Shown: positions 1 through 8,635 of the stretch, one piece after another
Layout of the letters: the number at the start of each line of letters is the position of its first letter
How positions within the stretch are numbered: the first letter of the stretch is position 1
From: Tessaracoccus coleopterorum
GTDB taxonomy: Bacteria; Actinomycetota; Actinomycetes; Propionibacteriales; Propionibacteriaceae
DNA: 64,000 nt
Assembly (NCBI RefSeq): GCF_011174705.1
Contig: NZ_JAANIJ010000001.1
Coordinates: 1,860,001-1,924,000, forward strand
Direction: 5' to 3'
Notes under the pieces: generated by a model
What the model was told of the DNA's origin: nothing
The model's input: only the letters and a program-made list of their open reading frames with translations
Databases searched by the model: none
Position numbers and translations under genes: made by a program

Positions 1-881
1 GAGCCATCGACAGCCATGCCGCTGCGCGCGGCGTGCCGGTGCTGAGCGTGAGCGAGTTCCTCAACGTTCCCGGGCACGGTGCCATGGCCACGGTGGACGG
101 CCGGCGGGTCCTAGTCGGCAACCTGCGTCTCATGACCAGGGAGAACATCGACCTCGGCGACCTAGGCCAGCGGCGCGACGAGCTGGCCGCCTCGGGGCGC
201 ACTGCGGTGCTGGTCGCCGTGGACGGACGCACGGTGGGTGTGATCGCACTGGCCGACGCCGCCCGCGACACGGCGGCCGCAGCCGTCGCGGCCCTGCACG
301 AGTCCGGGATCGAGGTCGTGATGCTCACCGGCGACAACGAGGCCACAGCACTGCGCATCGCCGAGCAACTCGGCATCGACACGGTCATCGCCGAGGTCCT
401 GCCCGGGACAAGGCCCAGAAGGTCACCGAGCTGCAGCAGGCCGGCAAGACGGTGGCGATGGTCGGCGATGGCGTCAACGACGCCCCGGCCCTCGCCCAGG
501 CCGACATCGGCATCGCGATCGGTGCCGGTACGGACGTGGCGATCGAGACCGCGGACATCGTCCTGATGCGCTCCGACCCGCTGGACGTCTCCGTCGCGCT
601 ACGCATCGGCGGGGCACCGTGCGCAAAGAGCGGCAGAACCTGGCCTGGGCGATCGGGTACAACGTCCTCGCGCTGCCCATCGCTGCGGGGTGTTCTACCC
701 CGCCTTCGGTCTGATGCTGCGTCCCGAGATCGCGGCGCTGACAATGTCCGGTTCCACGGTCATCGTCACGCTCAACGCCCTGCTGCTCAAGCGGCTTAGG
801 CTGCCCGCGCAACAAACCCCGGGCGCGCCCCAGCGCGCGGTCCAGGAACCGATCACACCAGTCCCGGCCGGGACCCGCTGA
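1..881 (+). CDS. copA: Copper/heavy-metal P1B-type ATPase, C-terminal part (left edge cut)
   Basis: The reading frame is already open at base 1. It encodes the ATP-binding and hinge half of a metal-exporting P-type ATPase. Visible landmarks are the HP-locus-type phrase [15 protein letters not shown], the hinge [18 protein letters not shown], and a membrane end with [11 protein letters not shown] and [17 protein letters not shown]. The YN and MSxS residues are those used for Cu(I)-class transport. Three apparent single-base losses (near 408, 611 and 696, all in G/C runs) split it; adding one base at each restores one continuous protein. The CopZ-like gene at 4673 supports a copper role. The N-terminal metal-binding and phosphorylation domains lie outside the window. 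Confidence 0.85.
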
Positions 882-953
882 CGGGGTTGGCGTGGACGTC
901 CCTGTTGGCAGCACCGCTTCGCCGGCCGGAGCGGTGGCCCGGGGCCGAAGCCG

Positions 954-1190
954 TTGCGGATGCTGTGGATCACCGCGGCCTGGGCGGCGTGCTTCGTCGT
1001 GATCGAATGGGGGCTGCGCGACGCCCCGCTGCTGTGGTACGCCGCACTGCGTGCCCTCGTGGCCGGCCTCGCCCTGCTGGCCCTGGGCTCCATCCAGCAC
1101 CGCCCGCCCCGCGCGGCGCACATGCCTGGGGCCTGGTCACGGTCCTCGGGCTGGTCAACGTCACCCTCGCCTCCCGGAACCCCCACCACC
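954..1190 (+). pseudogene. 5' part of an EamA/DMT-family permease, truncated
   Basis: From TTG 954 or ATG 960 the translation MLWITAAWAACFVVIEWGL... has two hydrophobic helices separated by DAPLLWYAALRALVAG, typical of the first two segments of EamA drug/metabolite transporters. One frame change near 1110 leads into GLVTVLGLVNVTLAS, after which homology stops. A whole protein would be about 300 residues, so roughly three quarters is missing. The break lies just before the non-coding left part of an IS110-family element, which makes transposition or a linked deletion the likely cause. Confidence 0.55.
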
Positions 1191-1389
1191 GCGGCGGTCC
1201 GCGCCGAAGCGGATCCTTCAACCATGGACTGGGTGGTGACCGACTCCACCACGTCGACCGATGTTAGGGAGGACGGCCGGCCGCGTCTCGTCGCTGTGAC
1301 GCGGTAGACAACACTCCCGGAACACCCCGTATCGCCCGTCCGGCCGTGCCGAACGGTGCACCGGCTGCCGACGGCACCGCCCCGTTACC

Positions 1390-1602
1390 TTGGTAGAGGC
1401 CCCTAAGTTGGGGTTACGGTCGCCGGGCCCGGCATGACTTACTGCCCCTGTCGTCGATGATCCGGGGGTGTTGTCACCGGGCCTGGTAGCGCCAGCTGAC
1501 CGCTGATAGGGACACGGCCTTGTGAAGGTCTCAACGTAGACGTGGGTGCGGCAGCTGACGCAACACCACATGCCCCGACGACCGCCGACCAGAGTTGGAG
1601 GG
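1390..1602 (+). ncRNA. Candidate IS110 bridge-RNA region
   Basis: No convincing protein is encoded between the DMT remnant and the recombinase start. The stretch is rich in self-complementary pieces, for example GCCGGGCCCGGC near 1421 and CCCCTAAGTTGGGG near 1400. In IS110-group elements the left non-coding end makes a structured bridge RNA that guides target choice. Position, length and structured look fit that role, but no covariance comparison was possible. Confidence 0.35.
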
Positions 1603-2860
1603 ATGGTGACCATCATGGAAGACGATGTTGGCTTCGACATCTGGTGCGGGCTCGACGTGGGCAAACAGGCCCACCACGCCTGCGCCCTCGACACAGCCGG
1701 GAAGAAGATCCTGGACAGGCCCTGCCGCAGGATCAGGCACGTCTGGAAGAGTTGCTGGCCAGCCTGCAGACCCAGGGCCGGGTCCTGATGATCGTGGACC
1801 AGCCCAACACGATCGGCGCTCTACCGATCGCCGTCGCCCGTTCGATGGGGATCCAGGTTGCCTACCTGCCCGGGCTGGCGATGCGCCGGATCGCTGACCT
1901 GCATCCTGGCAACGCCAAGACCGACGCCCGCGACGCATTCATCATCGCTGACGCTGCCCGGACCATGCCCCACACCCTCCGCCGTGTCGATCTCGGCGAG
2001 GAAGCCTTGGCCGAGTTGAAGGTCCTGATCGGTTTCGATGAGGACCTCGCAGCCGAGGCCACCCGCCTGTCGAACCGGATCCGCGGGCTGTTGACCCAGA
2101 TCCATCCCGCGCTCGAACGCGTTGTCGGACCCAAGTTGGACACCAAGCAGGGGCTGGCCGTGCTGGAGCAGTTCGGCGGCCCCAGACCATCAGCAACACG
2201 ACCCGCGCCAGGCTCCTGCGGGTCATCACCAAGGCCAACCCGCGAGGCGCGCAGACCTTCGCCGACGCGATCTGGCAGGCACTGGCGCAGCAGAGCGTCA
2301 TCGTTGCCGGCACCGCAGCCGCCGAGCAGGTCCTGCCCAACTGGCCGCATCGCTGCGAACCACCAGGGCGCAGCGGGCCGCGCTAGCCACCCAGATCGAG
2401 GAGGTCCTCAACGCTCACCCTCTTGCCGAGGTCCTGACCTCGATGCCCGGCGTCGGAGTCAGGACCGCAGCTAGGATCCTCCTCGACGTCGGTGACGCCT
2501 CGATGTTCCCCACCGCTGGCCACCTGGCCGCCTACGCCGGCCTCGCGCCGGTCACCAGACGCTCTGGCACCAGCATCCGAGGCGAGTTTCCCTCCCGTTC
2601 CGGCAACAAGCACCTGAAGCGGGCCCTGTTCCTCTCAGCCTTCGCCGCCCTGGGTTCCGACCCGGTCTCCCGCGCCTACTACGACAGGAAGCGGGCCCAA
2701 GGCAAGAAGCACAACGCTGCCCTGATCTGCCTCGCGAGACGCCGCTGCGACGTCATGTACGCCATGCTCCGCCACCACGAACTATTCCACGCCCCATCCC
2801 ATCACCACAGCCAATCGCTGCTTGACAGAAACATAGGGACACCCCCCAACGGAGGGGCAC
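1395..2860 (+). mobile_element. IS110-family insertion sequence (approximate limits)
   Basis: The element consists of a DEDD recombinase gene preceded by about 200 bp of non-coding DNA, the layout of the IS110 group. Its ends are not fixed: this family lacks clear inverted repeats and target duplications. The decamer ATAGGGACAC occurs at 1506-1515 and again at 2833-2842, the second copy overlapping the 3' end of the recombinase frame. This could mark an end or a guide-matching core. The limits given are estimates. Confidence 0.5.
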
Positions 2861-2949
2861 ACAACGGGCCGACCCGCCAAGTGGGGGCGCGGCGGGAAGG
2901 GAGAACGAGCCCGCAGACGCAGCGAGCGCCGGCCTTGTCGCGAACTTGA
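1603..2949 (+). CDS. IS110-family transposase/recombinase
   Basis: DEDD-type serine recombinase of IS110 elements. The N-terminal RuvC-like domain shows GLDVGKQAHHA, VDQPNTIG and NAKTDARDAFIIAD, which hold the acidic residues. The C-terminal Transposase_20 domain shows LTSMPGVGVRTAARIL, HLAAYAGLAPVTRRSGTS (with the conserved serine) and GNKHLKRALFLSAF. Three single-base deletions in G/C runs (near 1717, 2183 and 2337) break the frame, so the copy is either inactive or mis-sequenced. Start chosen at ATG 1603 behind TTGGAGGG; ATG 1615 is an alternative. The C-terminal tail beyond LLDRNIGTPP (about 2850) may be read-through past the element end. Confidence 0.85.
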
Positions 2950-3019
2950 TCACAGCCATACCAAGTCTCAACACCACCGGTTGATCATGGGCACTAGCAG
3001 GCGAGTTTGGAGTGCGGAC

Positions 3020-4444
3020 ATGGCGAACAGGAACCAGACCAGGTACGGGAGCACGAGTTGCCGCATGAATCCCAATTTCTTCCTACTCGGCAGAGTGCTG
3101 GTCGTGCGCTCCCAGGTACGGCGCCGCGACCGTTGGCATCGGCAGCGGCTGCTGAGGTTCCAGCAGGCTCAGCTTCGTCGCCTGCTGAACCACGCGAGGA
3201 CGCACTCGCCCTACTACGGCGAAGTCTTGGCCGGAAAGGAAGGCTCGCCGCTATCAGAATTGCCGGTGCTCACCAAGCAGGACCTGATGCGGCACTGGGA
3301 TCGGATCTGCACGTCTCCTGATCTGCGGTTGGCTGATGTCGAACGGCGGCTTCACGATCTCGAGACCACCGGCGATGACCCGGCGCGAGCGTGGCGTGGT
3401 CTGTGGCTGGCGGCGACGGGCGGCACCACCGGCGCGCGTGCGACGTTCGCTTGGAACAGACGCGAATGGACCTCGGTATTGGCCTCCTACGCGCGGGTGA
3501 ATGACTGGGCCGACGTCCATGTCGGCCCCGGTGCGCCGTTGCGAACCGTGATCGTGAGTTCCCGCGACCCCAGCCACCAGTCAGCGGTGGTCGGAGCCAG
3601 CCTCCGATCCGCCATTGTTCCCACCCTGCGGTTGGATGCGCACCGCCCCGTGAAGGAAATGGTGGACGAGATCAACGCGTTCCAGCCGCGACTGCTGGTC
3701 GCATATGCTTCCCTCCTTGGGCCACTGGCGAACGCCCAGCTTGAAGGAACCCTTCAGATCTCGCCGGAGAAGGTCGTCGCCGCCTCCGAAGTCCTACCCG
3801 CACCGGCCCGCGCCGCAGCTGTGTCGGCATGGGGGTCGCGTGCCCTGGTGGACACCTACGCTGCCACCGAGACCGCGGGCATCGCCTCGACCTGCCAGCA
3901 TGGCGGATGGCACCTCTACGAGGACTTCGTCATCATCGAACCTGTCAACTCCGACTACCAGCCGGTGCCTGCCGGAAGCCCCTCCGAACGACTTCTCGTC
4001 ACAGTCCTGTTCTCCCGCACGCTCCCACTGATCCGCTACGAACTCACCGACAGTGTGCGCCTATCGACCAAGAACTGCTCGTGCGACCTCCCTTTCGCCC
4101 TGCTTGAATCGGTAGATGGGCGCAGCCAAGACACCTTGACACTGCCCGGCCACGATGAGGAGATCAGGGTCCATCCGGTGGTGTTCGCCAGCGCGCTGCA
4201 GAACTCGGCACCCAACGGTTGGCAGATAGAACAGCATTCCGACCACCTACTCGTCCGCCTGGTCTCCCCGGTCGAAGACCCGCACGAGGCCAAAGCCGAA
4301 ATCGAGAAGGCGCTACGGGATCTTGGTGTAGAGACGATCCCAGTAAAGGTTGTCGCAGTCGGTGAGTTGCGCCGCACACGATTGGGTAAGGCCCCGCTCG
4401 TCACAGCACTGCTGACGGATGGACCTCCGCACCACCCTTCATGA
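3020..4444 (+). CDS. PaaK/CapK-like adenylate-forming enzyme
   Basis: Intact 474-residue protein related to phenylacetate-CoA ligase. Features are the N-terminal region with LNHARTHSPYYGEVL and LPVLTKQDLMRHWD, the nucleotide-binding phrase AATGGTTGARATF, the acceptor motif YAATETAGIASTC, and a C-terminal lid with RTRLGKAPLV. Proteins of this type activate a carboxylic acid as acyl-AMP; the substrate is unknown. It stands alone, without paa genes. ATG 3020 has GGAG 8 bases upstream and starts MANRNQTRYG, which resembles the start of the CopZ-like protein at 4673 (MTKLSQTRYG). ATG 3065 is an alternative start. It is one of few long genes here with no frame break, and it lies between the IS110 element and the copZ-like gene. 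Confidence 0.75.
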   Translation: MANRNQTRYGSTSCRMNPNFFLLGRVLVVRSQVRRRDRWHRQRLLRFQQAQLRRLLNHARTHSPYYGEVLAGKEGSPLSELPVLTKQDLMRHWDRICTSPDLRLADVERRLHDLETTGDDPARAWRGLWLAATGGTTGARATFAWNRREWTSVLASYARVNDWADVHVGPGAPLRTVIVSSRDPSHQSAVVGASLRSAIVPTLRLDAHRPVKEMVDEINAFQPRLLVAYASLLGPLANAQLEGTLQISPEKVVAASEVLPAPARAAAVSAWGSRALVDTYAATETAGIASTCQHGGWHLYEDFVIIEPVNSDYQPVPAGSPSERLLVTVLFSRTLPLIRYELTDSVRLSTKNCSCDLPFALLESVDGRSQDTLTLPGHDEEIRVHPVVFASALQNSAPNGWQIEQHSDHLLVRLVSPVEDPHEAKAEIEKALRDLGVETIPVKVVAVGELRRTRLGKAPLVTALLTDGPPHHPS

Positions 4445-4589
4445 TCGCGGCGCAGTGCAGCGCTGGAAGCCGTCCGCATCAGATCAAGGCGAAGCCGTGG
4501 CACGGCACTCCGAATGCATGCCCCTTGTCGCAAACGTCGTCGCTCTCGGAGAGCGTCCCGTCGTCTAGGTGCTAGGGGCTCGTCAAAGC

Positions 4590-4671
4590 TTGTCGGAAAC
4601 TTGACCGCGACCATACCCGCGCTCCACACGGCCCGGAGATGATGGGCTTGCGATCGAAGAGGAGAGCAGAC
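4590..4671 (+). promoter_or_regulatory. Leader of the copZ-like gene, duplicated upstream of the PaaK-like gene
   Basis: CTTGTCGGAAACTTGACC followed by GCGACCATACC (about 4589-4618) has a near copy at 2935-2964, CTTGTCGCGAACTTGATC then ACAGCCATACC. In both cases a start codon follows within 100 bp, and the first residues share QTRYG. TTGACC could serve as a -35 box. The two copies point to a duplicated promoter and 5' coding region. Confidence 0.4.
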
Positions 4672-4672
4672 C

Positions 4673-4971
4673 ATGACGAAGCTCAGCCAGACCAGGTACG
4701 GCGTGCGGGGACTCACCTGCAACCGCTGCCTCGTGAGCGCGCTCGAGGCCGTCCGGGCGCTGCCCGGCCTCCGCCGGGTCGCGATGAGTCTCGTTCCATC
4801 CGGCGAGTCACTTCTCACCGTCACCCCGTCGGACGTGGCGACCGGTTCCGAGCTTCGCGCACTTCTCGGGAGCGTGGGCTTCGAACTCACGCTCCGGCGC
4901 CACGAACAGCTGCCCTCCGACCTGATCAAGCCCCGAGCGAGCAACAAGCGCATCGGCCCTCCCACCCCTGA
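4673..4971 (+). CDS. copZ: CopZ-like heavy-metal-associated (HMA) chaperone
   Basis: Small cytoplasmic metal chaperone with one HMA fold. The metal site reads GLTCNRC (a GMTCxxC variant), followed by the usual beta-alpha-beta region ALEAVRALPGLRRVAMSLV and ending near LRALLGSVGFELT. It probably delivers Cu(I) to the P1B ATPase at the left edge. A GAGGAGAG ribosome site precedes ATG 4673. The frame as written runs on past 4971; adding one C in the CCCC run at 4965-4968 brings the TGA at 4969-4971 into frame just before the next gene, so I end it there. It stands 24 bp upstream of the His-rich membrane peptide. Confidence 0.75.
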
Positions 4972-4994
4972 CCGCCCACGAAAGGACCGTCCCC

Positions 4995-5246
4995 ATGACG
5001 CACCACCCGCACACCGACACCACACCCCACCACTCTCATCCGACCGGCAGCGACGAGGCGGGTCGACCGCCGTCGCGGCACCGGGGACACTACTGGCACA
5101 TGCTCCTGATGTGCGTTCCCTTGGTGGCGCTGGGTCTGTGGTCGCTGACTCGCGGCGCGGGTGCAGGCACACTGATGGTGGGCATTCTCTGCATGGGCAT
5201 GATGCTGTTCATGCACCGCATGCCCGGCACCGGTCACCGCCACTGA
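4995..5246 (+). CDS. Small His-rich membrane protein of a copper cluster (DUF2933-like)
   Basis: 83 residues. The N-terminus is rich in histidine (MTHHPHTDTTPHHSHPTG), followed by two hydrophobic segments (about residues 33-48 and 54-72) and a C-terminal HRMPGTGHRH. Small membrane proteins of this design are common in copper-resistance operons, where they may bind metal or assist efflux. It follows copZ with a short gap and is probably co-transcribed. The intact frame and the GAAAGGAC ribosome site before ATG 4995 support it. The exact biochemical role is unknown. Confidence 0.65.
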   Translation: MTHHPHTDTTPHHSHPTGSDEAGRPPSRHRGHYWHMLLMCVPLVALGLWSLTRGAGAGTLMVGILCMGMMLFMHRMPGTGHRH

Positions 5247-5263
5247 CCTGCGAGCTGCATGAG

Positions 5264-5291
5264 GGACTGTCCGATTTTCGGTGTAAGTGGC
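5264..5291 (+). repeat. IS256 left terminal inverted repeat
   Basis: Begins GGACTGTCCG and ends CGGTGTAAGTGGC; pairs with 6676-6703 read on the other strand, where the outer half differs at several positions. Confidence 0.8.
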
Positions 5292-5296
5292 GATTT

Positions 5297-6644
5297 CTAG
5301 TGGTAGGTGCTGGCTGCTGGCATGCGGTCTGCGAAGGTGATGGCGAAGGCGTTCAGGGCGGGCTTCCAGCGCATGCCCCAGCGGGTCTGTCCGGTGCCCT
5401 TGGGTCCAAGGATCTCACGGTCAGGTACAAGGTCTTCAGGGCGGCTTGCTCATTGGGGAAATGGCCTCGGGCCCGGACCGCCCGCCTGAAGCGGGCGTTG
5501 AGGCTCTCGATCGCGTTGGTGGAGCAGAGGACCTTGCGGATCTCGACGTCGTAGTCCAGGAACGGGACGAACTCGGCCCAGGCACCCCGCCAGAGCCGGA
5601 TCATGGCCGGGTAGGCCTTGCCCACTTCTCGGCGAACTCCTCGAACGCCCGCTCCGCATCGATGGCCGAAGCAGCCTCGTAGACCGGTTTCAGGTTGGCC
5701 GCGATCTCGGGCCAGTGCCGCTTCGACGCATACGAGAAGCTGTTGCGCAGGAGATGGATCAGACAGGTCTGGACCTTCGCTTGCGGGAACACGTTGCCGA
5801 TGCTGTCGGGCAGGCCCTTGAGCCCGTCACACACGATGAAGAACACATCCTGGACGCCGCGGTTCTTCAGCTCGGTCAGGCAGGCGAACCAGAACTTCGC
5901 CGACTCCCCGTCGCCGTTGCCGGGCCAGATGCCCAGGATGTCCTTGTGCCCGTCGAGGTCGACCCCGATCGCGGCGTAGTAGGGCTGGTTACGGACCTGC
6001 CCGTCACGGACCTTGACCACGATCGCGTCGACGAAGATGGCAGCGTAGATGCGCTCCAGCGGCCGCGCCATCCAGGTGGTCATCTCCTCCACGACCCGGT
6101 CGGTGATGCGACTGATCGTGTCCTTCGAGACGCTGGTGCCATAGACCTCGGCGAAATGAGCGGCGATCTCCCCGGTGGTCAGACCTTTGGCGAACAGGCT
6201 CAGGACCATCGCGTCCATGTCCGACAACCGCCGTTGGCGCTTCTTGACCAGCTGCGGGTCGAAGGTGCCGTTGCGGTCCCGCGGGACTTGGATGTCGATC
6301 GCGCCAACGTTGTCGGTCAAGACGGTCTTGGTCCGGGTGCCGTTGCGGGAGTTCCCGCTGCCGCGGCCGATCGGGTCGTGCTTGTCATAGCCCAAGTGCT
6401 CGTTGAGCTCTTCATCGAGCGCGGCTTCGACGATCTGCGCGGTCAACGTCTTCAGCAGGCCACCCGGGCCGGTCAACGCGATCCCGGCGTCCTTGGCCTG
6501 GCGGACCATCTGCGCGATCGCTTCCCGCTGATCGATGTCTAGGTCGGCCGGCTCCTCCGGCATCAGAGGTGGTGGTTCGGTCACGTCGTCCAGTCTGGCC
6601 GACACCTCGAGCTTCTCGAGGGTGTTGACGGTGTTCTCAGTCAT
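5297..6644 (-). CDS. IS256-family transposase
   Basis: Mutator-type transposase of about 449 residues. It has the N-terminal IS256 region (EALDEELNEHLGYDKHD), DNA-binding residues around SVSKDTISRITDRVVEEM, and the DDE triad in IFVDAIVVKV, FIVCDGLKGLP and STNAIESLNARFRRAV. The start at 6644 is preceded by GGAGGAG. Two single-base losses (near 5620 in WGKAYP and near 5402 in LDPKGTGQ) break the frame; the corrected C-terminus ends TFADRMPAASTYH. Whether this copy is active depends on whether those shifts are real. Confidence 0.88.
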
Positions 6645-6675
6645 GATGACTCCTCCTGCCCTCACGGGCACTGGA

Positions 6676-6703
6676 GCCACTTACACCGTTTGCCTGACAG
6701 ACC
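6676..6703 (-). repeat. IS256 right terminal inverted repeat
   Basis: Reads GGTCTGTCAGGC then AAACGGTGTAAGTGGC on the minus strand. It lies 32 bp upstream of the transposase start, so it may also carry part of its promoter. Confidence 0.8.
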
Positions 6704-6921
6704 CCGCGCTCACTTGGCGTGTCGCCGAGCTCGCCAAGAGTGCCATCAATCGCGACCGGGACGCCGCCGACGAGCGGCGTTGGCGGCACTGGGCCGAGCA
6801 AGTCAATCCCACGTTGACCGGCACACCGCAGTGGCCCGCCATCCGCGGACTCCTGCGAAGCCTTCAGCGACAAGGAACCGACACAGGCAACCTGATCCCC
6901 ACCTGCAGGACAGATCTGTAG
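6704..6921 (+). pseudogene. C-terminal remnant of an unidentified gene next to IS256
   Basis: An open frame enters from the IS256 end and continues as LTWRVAELAKSAINRDRDA...WAEQVNPTLTGTPQWPAIRGLL to a stop at 6921. Composition and codon use look coding. The style (charged helices, WPALxxxL-like tail) recalls the ends of actinobacterial conjugative relaxases, but this is a weak impression. The matching 5' part is not present on the other side of the IS. Confidence 0.35.
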
Positions 6922-7250
6922 GTGACATCCGGGCCGCACTGATGCGGCTCTCCGCCACCAAGAACCGGCCTAGGGTCATCGGTGGCCTCTCGGCCAGCCG
7001 CATTCGTCACACGACTGGCCCCAGCCACCATCGACTCGGGCCTTCCATCTGAACCGATACCAGGACCAGCCGTCACGTAGGCGTTGTGCATGCCTCGGGA
7101 CGTACGCACGAAGCCCGCAATAACTCTTTGGCGGTACCTTCGAATGGCCTAGCCAGAGCACGTTGCAGCAAAGGTACCCCTGTGGATTCTTTGACCAGGG
7201 GTACGTTTCCGAGGCTGTCCACCAGGAGAGTGCATGGACCGATCCCACCG
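6922..7250. other. No recognisable gene
   Basis: Short frames on both strands, none with convincing codon use or a recognisable protein. The region carries GTACCCCT (7171-7178) facing AGGGGTAC (7196-7203), part of a small set of GGGGTACG copies that recur near 7488, 7530 and 7554. Confidence 0.4.
7171..7203. repeat. GGTACCCCT / AGGGGTACG inverted repeat, with further copies to 7560
   Basis: GTACCCCT and AGGGGTAC face each other across 17 bp. CCAGGGGTACGTTT occurs here (from about 7194) and again from about 7485; GGGGTACG recurs near 7530 and 7554. Spaced copies just upstream of an excisionase-like gene could be binding sites for it or traces of an attachment region. Confidence 0.35.
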
Positions 7251-7451
7251 TCGAGAGGAAGGCTCAAGTCGTCCGGTTCTGGATACGCGCGACGATAAGG
7301 GAACGTCGCGCTCCACGGTCCGACGAACGATGTCGACCAAGAGGTAGCCGTGGGCTATCCGGTTCCGCATCACCCACGCGAGGTGCCAGTCAGCTCCAAA
7401 CAAGTCTTCGCGCACCGATGAGCCAAGCGTGGCGAGCCCGCGGAGACGCAT
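7250..7451 (-). pseudogene. Remnant of a HepT-type (DUF86, HEPN) toxin
   Basis: Minus-strand translation contains REDLFGADWHLAWVMRNRIAHGY followed by DIVRRTVERDVP, broken here for length. This is the core of HepT ribonuclease-fold toxins, including the RNxxxH active-site motif (RNRIAH) and the following tyrosine that partner MntA AMPylates. The upstream half of the gene and any MntA antitoxin are missing, and the last helix is degraded, so it is a fossil rather than a working toxin. Confidence 0.5.
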
Positions 7452-7628
7452 GCACGTGGCCTAGGAAGACGGCTCCGGCATTGCCAGGGGTACGTTTGTA
7501 AACGCTTGTCAGATCGCATTAGGCGGTGGGGTACGTAGCCCTGGAGCAACGAGGGGGTACGAGTTCGCGGATGTCCGCAGAGCACGCTGAGACGTAGAAC
7601 GACCCAAGCCCGGGAGGAGCCATCCACC

Positions 7629-7834
7629 ATGAACCGCACGCAGGCTTCCGCCACATCGCACCCTCGTTACGCCACCCTCCTCGAAGCAGCCGAGTACTGC
7701 CGTAGCTCCAGACGATCCCTCGAACGACGTATCGCCGAGGGAAGCTGACCCGCTACAAGAACGGCTTCCGAGTAGTCGTCGACCTCAACGAAATCGACGC
7801 CCTACTGCGGAGCCACCACACCAGACGGGTATAG
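7629..7834 (+). CDS. Small excisionase-like helix-turn-helix protein
   Basis: About 68 residues. After MNRTQASATSHPRYA comes TLLEAAEYCRSSRRSLERRI, AEGKLTRYKNGFRVVVDLNE and IDALLR, the winged-helix layout of MerR/Xis-type proteins (helix-turn-helix_17) that bind DNA beside integrase sites. The frame needs one G restored near 7740 (GAGGGAAGC to GAGGGGAAGC), after which it runs to TAG at 7832-7834. A GGGAGGAG ribosome site sits before ATG 7629. No integrase is present nearby, so it is probably left over from an integrated element. Confidence 0.6.
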
Positions 7835-7961
7835 GGCCGCAAAGCCTTGACTGCACCTTCACTACACACCGACAGCAGCAGGGCCACGGGATGCCACCGC
7901 GGCAACGGACAACCACTTCCCACTACGGGTTTGCTCGAAGCGGCGTGGTGGCGAATCCCTG

Positions 7962-8001
7962 GCGTTTGTGCGGGTATGACGTGATGCGTTATAGTGGGTG
8001 A
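7962..8001 (+). promoter_or_regulatory. Probable leaderless promoter of higBA
   Basis: TATAGT at 7990-7995 is a good -10 hexamer placed so that transcription would begin at or near GTG 8002, giving a leaderless message. TTGTGC around 7965-7970 could be a weak -35 box. TATGACGTGATGCGTTATA is a partial palindrome over the -10 and a possible HigA operator. Confidence 0.45.
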
Positions 8002-8283
8002 GTGATCAGATCCTTCAGGGACCCGGCAACCGAACGGCTCTGGTCGCGACAACGAGTCAAGAGCATCGACCCACGCATCGAACGGGCTGCCCTGCGGAAG
8101 CTGGTGATGCTGGATGCCGCCGAGATCCTGGACGACCTCCGGGTGCCTCCCGGGAACCGCCTCGAGGCACTTCGCGGAGACAGGGCCGGACAGCACAGCA
8201 TCCGGATCAACCAGCAATGGCGGATCTGCTTCACCTGGACCGATGCCGGACCCACCGACGTCGAGATCGTCGACTACCACTGA
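8002..8283 (+). CDS. higB: HigB-family mRNA-interferase toxin
   Basis: 93-residue RelE/HigB-fold toxin. The family core is seen in PPGNRLEALRGDRAGQHSIR then INQQWRICFTW and the C-terminal VEIVDYH. HigB toxins cleave translated mRNA on the ribosome. The toxin-first order, with HigA 14 bp downstream, is the classic higBA arrangement. The frame is intact. GTG 8002 is chosen because the likely -10 box lies only 7 bp upstream, so the start is probably leaderless. Confidence 0.85.
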   Translation: MIRSFRDPATERLWSRQRVKSIDPRIERAALRKLVMLDAAEILDDLRVPPGNRLEALRGDRAGQHSIRINQQWRICFTWTDAGPTDVEIVDYH

Positions 8284-8296
8284 GGAGGTACCAGCC

Positions 8297-8592
8297 ATGA
8301 CAACAACGATCCCACCGATCCACCCGGGCGAGATCCTCATGGAGGAATTCCTGGAGCCGCTGCAGATCAGCCAGAACCGGCTCGCCGTCGCGATCAGCGT
8401 CCCCCACGTCGGATCAACGAGATCGTGCACGGCAAACGTCGGATCACTGCCGACACCGCGCTCCGGCTGGCTCGCTACTTCGGAACCACCGACAGGTTCT
8501 GGCTCAACCTCCAGACCCGCTTCGACCTTGAGGTCGAGAAGGACAACCTCGGCAACGCACTCGACCGGATCCAGCCGCTCCAAGCCGTCTAG
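8297..8592 (+). CDS. higA: HigA-family antitoxin (XRE HTH)
   Basis: Antitoxin and autorepressor partner of HigB. It starts MTTTIPPIHPGEILMEEFLE, the hallmark HPGEIL opening, then an HTH (ISQNRLAVAISVPPRRINEI), VHGKRRITADTALRLARYFG and TDRFWLNLQTRFDLE. One C is missing in the C run near 8403; restoring it gives a 98-residue protein ending at TAG 8590-8592. The GAGGAGG ribosome site is 10 bp before ATG 8297. Confidence 0.82.
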
Positions 8593-8635
8593 CGTCCTCG
8601 GCGCGGCATGACCGGACGTTGGCTGTCGCTGTTTC

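Larger units (their letters stand above)
5264..6703. mobile_element. IS256-family insertion sequence
   Basis: 1.44-kb element with a single minus-strand DDE transposase and imperfect 28-bp terminal inverted repeats (5264-5291 and 6676-6703), identical over the inner CGGTGTAAGTGGC. The usual 8-9 bp target duplication is absent: the left flank reads CTGCATGAG and the right flank CCGCGCTCA. This suggests the flanks no longer belong together, for example after recombination between two copies. Confidence 0.85.

Noticed and set aside
4673..5554. A 293-residue protein continuing from copZ
   Set aside because: Beyond the HMA domain the frame overlaps the His-rich gene out of phase and runs into the IS256 element; a missing C near 4966 explains the lost stop.
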